From contig NC_088299.1 in the NCBI RefSeq assembly GCF_032854445.1, positions 4,003,001-4,067,000 on the forward strand: a stretch of 64,000 nt of DNA, read 5' to 3'. Every line of letters starts with the position of its first letter. Position 1 is the first letter of the stretch. The stretch is from Liolophura sinensis. Its lineage: Eukaryota > Mollusca > Polyplacophora > Chitonida > Chitonidae. Shown here piece by piece: positions 56,886 through 64,000 of the stretch. The translations under genes were made by a program, and so were the position numbers. The notes below the pieces were generated by a model that worked only from the letters and a program-made list of their open reading frames with translations, was not told the origin of the DNA and searched no databases.

Positions 56886-57724
56886 AATAAATAATAATTA
56901 CATCAGAGACACGCAAATACTTGCCAGGCGTTTAACAAAATATCAGTTTTTTCTCGAGAGTCTAGAAGAAACTTTCAGACACTGCGTTTACACGTGTTTA
57001 CTAGAAACTTTTAGGCATTTTTGCAGCCCAGATTGGTGCCTTTATTGAACATGTTAACCACGCAAACTTTCGATAATAATTACAGGGCATGGGAGAAATA
57101 ATTAGAGCGCGTCAGTAATACTCTTACTTCAAAGTTGTTTGAAGTAACTTTGTCTTGCATTGTGTTGGATTTGGTTTGTTGCTAAATGCTGGAATAAGTA
57201 AAGCTTCCGCACTGTAACGTGTCCAAGATGTAAGGCCACGAAATGGATAGCTTGTGACGTGCCCTGCGACATTTATCCTGATGCCTCCCTCCCCCCCCCC
57301 CCCCCTTACGTCCGAACAGACTTAGCTAAGCACGGATCATCTCTGTAATTTCCTCTTACCCATCGCTTTTATCTTGTTGTGCGATTATTTTCTTTGTCTC
57401 TCATCACCCCCCCCCCACCCCCATATAGTCCACGCTCATCCAAATTGTACTTCACAAAACATATTATGGCAAAAAACGACTTAATCAATACAACCAGAAA
57501 CAACGAAGGTGAATAAAAATGAACAAATGTATATTTTTTCTCATTGATTGATTAACTGATGATGGATTGTTTGAATGAGTGGTGCTACAATTTTGAGTGA
57601 AGTAAACAGGTGTACCCGAGTAAACCGGTAACCATGGCAATACACTCATCTTTACCGGAAGCCGAAAATTTTCTATGAAATGCTATGTCATTAATTTCTT
57701 AACTAATTTCTTTGGATCGTTTTA
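56886..57724. other. Non-coding stretch
   Basis: Two C runs (about 57290-57305 and 57407-57420). No gene recognised. Confidence 0.4.
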
Positions 57725-58000
57725 ACAGGTGTTTTTTCCAGACCAGTGACGTGTAACAAACAGGAATTAGCATTACTGCATTTGTAAATAATTCGACTTA
57801 AACCAAGTTGTGTGTAACACAATTTGCTAATATTTAAACATTCTCATGAACAGGCGGGATAAAACCTTAACAAAGGTAAACTGACCAGAGGATGGATTGT
57901 ATCGGGGGGGGGGGGGGGGGGTTGTCACCATTCACCAACTATCACACTGTTTTACTTTGCATGCTATAGTCTTTAACTATTTGATTTAGTCCTTCAAGAA
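57725..58000 (+). repeat. Dispersed repeat C with G-run expansion
   Basis: CCAGACCAGTGACGTGTAAC, TTCGACTTAAACCAAGTTGT, AATTTGCTAATATTTAAACA and GATAAAACCTTAACAAAGG occur in order, then about 18 G residues where other copies have TTTCACCGGTTACGTG. Confidence 0.72.
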
Positions 58001-58419
58001 TCTGAATACCATATGTGGATACATACCCCTCGGACACTTTGACGCCGTCCTTGGCACCGAGTACCTAATGAGTTTTAGGTAAAGACCATTTATCCTTTAG
58101 TCAAATACCTGAGCACGCATTGTGCATGCTGTATGCCGGCACACTTCGTGCATTTGCTATTTTCTTGCAACAACATTTGGCACGTCGCGAAGGAAATACC
58201 AAGTAAACAAATACTTCGAGGACGCCTGATTGTCTTGTTCTATTGATTTCTTTAAAAGCTAGCTGACATGTTTTCCTTTCCGTTTTATTTTTTACCACTT
58301 CAAACTCCATGAAAATCAAAAGTAGTCATTCATTTGTTTGCCAGACGTCAGTTCTATTTGATTTCTATATTATCGATCGTGAATAAGATTATTTACGACA
58401 CACCAATTCCTCACCAGGT

Positions 58420-58660
58420 GAAGTGCTTTGAGGTTCAAGTTGCAGTTGACATCAATGCATGTTTTTTACCAAATTATGTTTGGGTGCCAAGGGGCATGCA
58501 GATTCCTGGTATTGAAACATTTAAAGGAACAGTTAGAATAAACCCCGGTGTAAACTGACAAGAGGCTGGATATACTTCGAAGGTTACGTGTGACCATATG
58601 CTAAATATCTCACTGTTGTCGCTGTGCTAGTTTTACTCTCTAAACTGTAGTTTTTTTTTT
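58420..58660 (+). repeat. Dispersed repeat C, 3' two-thirds
   Basis: GACATCAATGCATGTTTTTT, AACAGTTAGAATAAACCCCG, GTAAACTGACAAGAGGCTGG and AAGGTTACGTGTGACCATAT occur in order. Confidence 0.7.
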
Positions 58661-59871
58661 TTATTTTATATTGCCTGAGGGTTGTAATGATAAATCATGA
58701 GAATTCGATTATTTGATCTGAACAAAAGAGCGTGTGGATTTTAGCGGCGGTGAATTTATGCATGTTTACATGATGACTGCATTTACAAGTCACGGTCATC
58801 ATTTCCCCCAACTTCTTAAAAAGCACAGATTTCCCTGTAACACAATAACATGAAGCGAACCCGTAAAAAACTATAACTTTTATGGTACTATAGCACATTT
58901 TAATTCACCAACCAGGAAGACACGAGCCGACTTGAATAAGTTACATACTATAAGTACTCCCTAATTTCTATGTAACAAGCCCATTTCCAGCCTGCTTCGT
59001 TAAATACCTAGGGTTGATGATATTATACATGTAGCTCATTTAAATTACGAACTAGGACAAAAAGGGTTGCTTGTTAGTAAGTGTAATATGACTCCCAAGT
59101 TCTATGTAATAACAACATGCGTCGACCGATTTGTAGCTTTATCTACTTAAATACGTACGCAGTAGTTTTGATGATGTCTAAATTACAAACAAGGACAAAA
59201 AACGTTGTCAGAAGTAAGATGTGATGTAACGGTCGGTACGTAGCCCATTTAAATCACGCCACACGTTGACATCAATGAGTTTTAATATAATGCCAGTATT
59301 TCTATGCATGAACAATGACTTATATAAACCAACGTGTAGCTTGTGTAACAGTAAAACACATAAATATGAAGCTCTCGTTGTATATGCCCTCTTCTCAAGG
59401 AGTTTGGCTCTCAACCTGGGCCATTGATTCATAACCTCTCCCTCTCTTAGGAGATAATAACGTTATTATTTTAAACAGCATGACTTGTCTCCTGATGACT
59501 GCCATTGTCAGTTTCGCGTATCGATCACTCATATATCGATCTCGCCGGGCTTCAACCCTCAGTATCTGTACAGTTGTTCAGATATGCATTCCACAGTCGT
59601 TAGAAATGTGCGTGAAGTTCACATGTGTTCGTATAAAGCAGGACAAAAACACCTGGAGTGATGAGGATTGATACAGTTTGAACACATGGGATAGTAGTCC
59701 GATGGTTACAGTTGTGTCCTGCTACAGATCGGTTAGGCGGATTTTCTGTTGGATTATAAGTATTCATTCTAATGTTCTACAAGTAACCATAGTTCATCCT
59801 CTAATCTGATGAGTTAAGAAAGGCGTTGTCCACACAGGCATTTGGTGAGTAAGTCATTCTGTTATCATTTT
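58661..59871. other. Non-coding stretch
   Basis: No gene or known repeat member recognised. A unit beginning TAGCTCATTTAAATTACGAA, with AGGACAAAAA and TTCTATGTAA, recurs loosely three times between 58920 and 59260. Confidence 0.4.
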
Positions 59872-60000
59872 TATATTATTTGACTAGTGCTTTGCGCCGT
59901 ACTCAAGAATATTTCACTTCTACGAATTATATTATTAGCATTATATTGGGAGAAAACCATGCAAAGCCCAGTGGAAACCCACAGCCATTCGCTGGTTATA
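59872..60000 (-). repeat. SINE family A, reverse 3' half
   Basis: TATTATTTGACTAGTGCTTT, GCGCCGTACTCAAGAATATT and GAAACCCACAGCCATTCGCT match the family in complement; it abuts a family B SINE. Confidence 0.8.
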
Positions 60001-60012
60001 TCATTTACCAAA

Positions 60013-60364
60013 TAGCAGCCCCGATAGCAAAGTTGGTAGAGTGTCCCCTTCGGGAGCGGTAGATCCAAGGTCAATCCTGGGTCGAGTCACATTTAAGATC
60101 TTAAAAGAGGAAGTTGGAAAATCCTCGCTTGGCGTTCAGCATGAAGCATAACGACCGTATCAGTATAATGGCTCGGACGGGGCAGCTTACTTGCCTTCAG
60201 TAGGTTGTCTCAGTGAAGCAGCACTAGATAAAAGAGCAGTGGAAATCCGTTCTGCATCAAGGAGGCACATTACATGCACTCTGAGGATTCCTTCGTAGTC
60301 ATATGACTGAAAAATTGTTATGTACGACGTTAAACCCCAAGCACTCACTCATTCAGTCACTCAT
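60013..60364 (+). repeat. SINE family B, full length
   Basis: This is the best copy of the CACT-tailed family. The tRNA-like head AGCAGCCCCGATAGCAAAGT then TGGTAGAGTG (A-box like) is followed by a B-box-like AAGGTCAATCCTGGGTCGAG. Next come TCCTCGCTTGGCGTTCAGCA, CGTATCAGTATAATGGCTCG and AGCACTAGATAAAAGAGCAG, and ACGACGTTAAACCCCAAGCA with CACTCACTC. Length is about 350 bases. Confidence 0.85.
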
Positions 60365-60431
60365 TTATCAAGTAATATACACAAATTTAAAAGCGACCCT
60401 TTTCCGTTATATAAATGTGCTATATATCTTA

Positions 60432-60532
60432 CTTCCGTTTATTTATTTACTTATTATTTATTTATTTATATTTTTTATTTATTTACTTATTATTTATTTA
60501 TTTATGTATTATTTATTTATTATTTATTTACA
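60432..60532. repeat. Microsatellite (TTTA)n, interrupted
   Basis: TTTA/TTTAC units over about 100 bases, probably an expanded tail of the reverse SINE that follows. Confidence 0.9.
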
Positions 60533-60668
60533 TGCAATTGATTGGCGTTTTACTCCTTACTCCAAAATATTTCACGTACACAACGTCGGCAAGCATTGTT
60601 CGGGGAAAAAAACCAACGACCATCTGCTGGTTGCTGCAATACCAAGAGGAAGCTAGCATGAGCTGGAA
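60533..60668 (-). repeat. SINE family A, reverse 3' half
   Basis: AATTGATTGGCGTTTTACTC, CTTACTCCAAAATATTTCAC, AACGACCATCTGCTGGTTGC and GAGGAAGCTAGCATGAGCTG occur in order. Confidence 0.8.
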
Positions 60669-60844
60669 TTAAAACCCAACGCGTCCGAAATTTCATTTAA
60701 TGTAACACTGGCTGATTAAATGCATGACTGTTAACAGCATACCCCCCCCCCCCCCACACACACACATACACACTCCCCTAAATTCAAACAAGGCGAAATG
60801 AAAATTGTAGTCAGCTTTAGTTTTAATGAATAAATACGAATCTT

Positions 60845-61150
60845 GTTTCGGTGGAAGCCGCAGTTGGCATGTATAATAGCATTGAAATGAATCTAAAAGA
60901 TATTCAATACAAGCTGTACTTAGCTTGTATAGTTGTATTGAAGTGATGCCGAAAAATGTTTCATGAATGTCGCTGTTAGTTTGTAATTGTTGTATTGAAG
61001 AGAAGCCGAAAGATTTTTCATGAAAGTTGCTGTTACTTTGTATTTGTTGTATTAAAGAGAAGCCGAAAGATGTTCCCTGAAAGTCGCACTGAGCATATAT
61101 GGCTGTATTGAAATGAAGCCGAAAGTTGTTCAATGAAAGCCGCATGGAGT
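60845..61150 (-). repeat. Minisatellite, ~60-bp unit, about 5 copies, open on the minus strand
   Basis: GTATTGAAGAGAAGCCGAAA then GATTTTTCATGAAAGT recurs five times at about 60-base spacing. As 60 is divisible by 3, the minus strand stays open (60693-61229, 178 codons) and reads repeated FHEKSFGFSSIQQLQTNS-like units. I see no known protein; the frame is probably a by-product of the repeat. Confidence 0.85.
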
Positions 61151-61413
61151 AGGGGAAACCTGAAGGCCTGAAACCTGAAGGCCTGAAGAAAAACGAATCA
61201 AAATAATAGGAAGGAAAAGAAAGACACATAAAGTGGGCGGGTTAATAATGCGTTTAAAATGCCCCATTCGTTATAAAGATGCGATCATAATGGTTCCGAT
61301 TGCTCTTATGCTTAGGTATGTGGGGTAAACTGTTTTAAGCTGTCAGAACTCTCCCTTTATTCTGATGTATTAGGCTATAAAACAACATCAACACGTTAAC
61401 GGGAGAAAATTTG
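61151..61413. other. Non-coding link before the LINE
   Basis: GCCTGAAACCTGAAG duplicated at about 61165-61188, then unique DNA up to a C run near 61414-61430 that marks the 3' limit of the LINE. Confidence 0.45.
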
Positions 61414-61430
61414 ACCCCCCCCCCCCCCCC

Positions 61431-63510
61431 AGCCAGGGCTTACTCCACTCGACAATATTGTCCAAAGCCAGTTGAATATACTTCTTATCCACATTTAAAT
61501 TAACGCCGTTGAACCATATGGCCTTGTCATCAGCAAACAAGGAACACTTAATCTGGGATTGAGAACACAGGGTAGGTCGTTTATGGCTATGTTAAATATT
61601 GTAAGCGATAACACACTACCTTGAGGAGTTCCATTCTCCATAGTGACAGGACGAGATAACTCAGAACCAATTCTGACTTGGATAGAACGGTTTGATAGAA
61701 AACTTTTTACCCATCCTAGCATTCTACCGCCAATCCCAATAGTCTCCATTTTCATTAGAAGCCCACTTCCCCACACCATATCATAGGCTTTTTCTAGGTC
61801 TAAAAACACTGCTAAAAGATACCCCCTGTTCACAAGGGACAACACATGATCAGTCGCACTTCTATTACATCCAAACCGCTTTGATCGGGTAAGTAGATAT
61901 TGTTCTTATTTAAAAACCACAGTGCCCTTGAATTAATCATTTTTTTCCATAACGTTACATATTGTGGATGTTAAGGCAATAGGCCCATAGGAAGTAAGAA
62001 GAGAAGGGTCTTTCCCAGGCTTAGCCACGGGTATAACTACAGCTCTTTTCCAAGACGCCGGGAGCTGCATCTTAGACCAGATAGTGTTGTACAGTAGTTA
62101 CACGATTTGTAAAATCAACGAATAGGATATACCTTCCTCACCAGGCGAGGAATCTTCAGTAGAGTCCAGAGCTTGCTTAAGCTCGTCAGTTGAAAAGTCT
62201 TCACTGACAGGCATGTCATCAAAACAAATAGAATCAAACGGATATCTTTCCTCCATCTGTTGTTTGTGAGAGAAAAAATCTCTCACAATAAAATCCGCGC
62301 TAAAGCTTTCTGCTAAAAGCTGACAATTTGCTGCAGTGGTAACATTGCTAACACCCTCACTATCCATGCTGGGGACACAGTTTGACCTCCGCTTACCACA
62401 GACAGACTGCACTTGATCCCACAGAGTCTTCACCAAAATGTTGCAATTAATATTCGAAAAATATTAGCGCCGGTGTTGCTTTTGGGCACACTTAATAACT
62501 CGCTGAGCATGAGCTTTTTTTTATAGTTTAGTATATCACCAAAGAGTCGAGTGTGCGTGGCTCGATTTTTAGCTTTTTTCCGCCCTCTGATAGCTTTGGT
62601 GTAACTATCATTACACCACAAGTCAGTCACCTTGCCAAATATATTACTACTTGTTTTTGTTGTTGCTTTACTAGATGTCTTATTAAAGGCCCCCAATACC
62701 TAATACCCTAATTTCAGAAGAAAAAAAATCAACATTGTCATCAAATAGTTCTTCTGTGAACAATTCTTCGCATCTGATCCTGAACCAACACCAGTCAACT
62801 TTCTTTACCTTCCACAGGGGCGGCAATCCTAGTTGATTACATCGTGAAGAAAATCCAAAAGAAAATCTTACTGGAAAATGATCGCTTCCAGTCGGTGGGT
62901 CGCAGTCAACCGACCAAGAAAAGGCAGGGCTTAAACTATTAGAACACATTTATCAGATAAATTACCCGAGCGGATATCTAGGCGGGCTCCAGATCCATTG
63001 TTTAATAACACTAAATTAAAGTCATTCACATTGTTCTGCACTAGTCTACCATTCCTATCAGTTGTATCACTACCCCATATAACACCATGTGCGTTAAAAT
63101 GTTCACAGAGGATAAAAGTAACAGAGTGTGGTTCCAAAGGCAATTTAAAATCATTGTATTCAAGTTTGTTACAGGGGTTATACAAATTAATTACATTGAC
63201 CATCTGTCCATTAGTCCTACATATCTGTACACACTGGCACTCGACAGACTTAAACTCAGCCTGATGAATCTCACTATAAGATATGCCATGCTTGATAAAA
63301 GCAGCTAACCCACCTCTCTCACCTTCAGCTTTGTCCTTCCTTATTAGTGAATAGCCTGGATAAGTAAAATCACACTTAAGTTTCAAAAAGGTTTCCTGTA
63401 AACATTTCTGGTTGAGGATCTAAACTAGAAATGTAGAACTTCAGTTCTTGACCATGAGTATACAATGACAGAATATTTTGCTGTAAAACATGAAAAGCCT
63501 AGCAGAGGTA
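61431..63510 (-). pseudogene. Non-LTR retrotransposon ORF2 (endonuclease + reverse transcriptase), Jockey/I-type, frameshifted
   Basis: Read on the minus strand. ORF2 begins near 63510 (LQQNILSLYTHGQELKFYIS). The apurinic-type endonuclease follows with GLAAFIKHGISYSEI, VINLYNPCN, FNAHGVIWGSDTTDRNGRL and PPTGSDHFPV. After a linker, reverse transcriptase motifs appear: W-RAVVIPVAKPGKD, GCNRSATDHVL, FLDLEKAYDMVW (catalytic Asp), NGTPQGSVLS and LFADD (catalytic Asp pair, one base out of frame). At least five frame changes or stops separate the pieces, and the copy ends shortly after FADD at the C/G run. WGSDTTDRNGR and the motif spacing suit the Jockey/I group; the clade is not certain. The expected GDFNAH reads CEHFNAH, another sign of decay. 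Confidence 0.9.
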
Positions 63511-63532
63511 ACAATACATATATTCAAATACC

Positions 63533-63940
63533 TTAAGTAATCCATGATTTACGCGTCAAACGTCTTAGCTGTAGAAGGGCAGATAACTCTTCAGAATGCA
63601 TAACATCATTGCCAAGACATTGTTCGAACCGCTTCACAATGAAATTTACTACATCTGCCTGTTTAGACGCAGATATCTTAACACAGTGAAACAATATATC
63701 TGTAAACAGAGCAACAACCCTAGCCATCGTATGCGGTGGGCATTCATCTGTCTGTACCGATGTGTCCATCTGGCCTGTCTGTACTCCTACTGAGATCATG
63801 ACTGGTTTTACAACAGAAACACTGGCAGGTTTGTTGACATAGGTACTTGCAATTGCTCTGACAGAAGATCTGGGCTGTGGCATTGGCTCTGACGTTAGAA
63901 ATACTAACTCATCAAATGCAGGATCCTGGGAGAAATTCAT
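63533..63940 (-). pseudogene. LINE ORF1 C-terminal part
   Basis: The minus frame of 135 codons starts MNFSQDPAFDELVFL, includes VGVQTGQMDTSVQTDE and ends LLQLRRLTRKSWIT. It lies directly upstream of ORF2 in the same orientation, where an ORF1 RNA-binding protein is expected. The part upstream runs past the window edge, so the zinc knuckles or other core are not seen. ORF1 identity rests on position. Confidence 0.6.
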
Positions 63941-64000
63941 TGAACTAGGATGGGAGCTATCAGAAAAGAGACCTTCTCTGTAACCCTAATGTACTGAGCT

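Noticed and set aside
60013-60090. tRNA gene candidate
   Set aside because: A- and B-box-like sequences are present, but no cloverleaf forms and the body continues as a CACT-tailed SINE.
60303-60672. Frames rich in LFIYL
   Set aside because: Produced by the TTTA microsatellite and SINE sequence.

Overview
The window looks like nuclear DNA of an invertebrate animal. It is AT-rich and gene-poor, with short exons separated by GT-AG introns, long non-coding stretches, and many tRNA-derived SINEs, LINE, Penelope-like and Tc1/mariner relics, and micro- and minisatellites. Two SINE families stand out: one with an (AAAT)n-type tail and one with a (CACT)n tail. From general memory these tails recall bivalve mollusc genomes (scallop or pearl oyster type). 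That placement is inference; a lophotrochozoan animal is the safer statement.

Region 1 (1-4981, + strand) holds six 3' exons of an aldose 1-epimerase (galactose mutarotase, GALM) gene, up to a stop codon at 4979-4981. The N-terminal part of roughly 60 residues is not seen and probably lies upstream of the window. Its introns carry SINEs, a MITE-like inverted-repeat element and a fragment of another dispersed repeat.

Region 2 (about 5-9.4 kb) is intergenic. It contains a decayed 3' part of a Penelope-like retroelement (GIY-YIG endonuclease end, - strand) followed by a CACT-tailed SINE.

Region 3 (9437-23433, - strand) is a complete-looking 13-exon DEG/ENaC-family sodium channel gene. All splice phases agree and the predicted protein has 674 residues. 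Both membrane segments, the extracellular cysteine-rich motifs and a G-x-S selectivity filter are visible. The usually conserved His of the pre-TM1 His-Gly motif reads as Val. A dispersed repeat lies in opposite orientations in introns 3 and 11, bracketing exons 4-11.

Region 4 (23.4-61.4 kb) shows no convincing host gene. It is a repeat landscape: many SINE copies, a dispersed repeat of about 400 bp, a Tc1/mariner relic, an LTR-like block with an internal 428-bp tandem duplication, a perfect 112-bp palindrome beside a TA run, foldback elements, and several minisatellites, the largest being a 24-bp unit repeated about 22 times.

Region 5 (61.4-64 kb, - strand) is a frameshifted Jockey/I-type non-LTR retrotransposon: the ORF1 end, then endonuclease and reverse transcriptase motifs. 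It runs off the right edge of the window.

The two host genes have no evident functional link. One acts in cytosolic hexose metabolism and the other at the plasma membrane. No rRNA, functional tRNA or CRISPR was seen. The closest things to unusual systems are the channel's altered gating motif, the inverted repeats around exons 4-11, and the unusual palindromic and duplicated repeat blocks.
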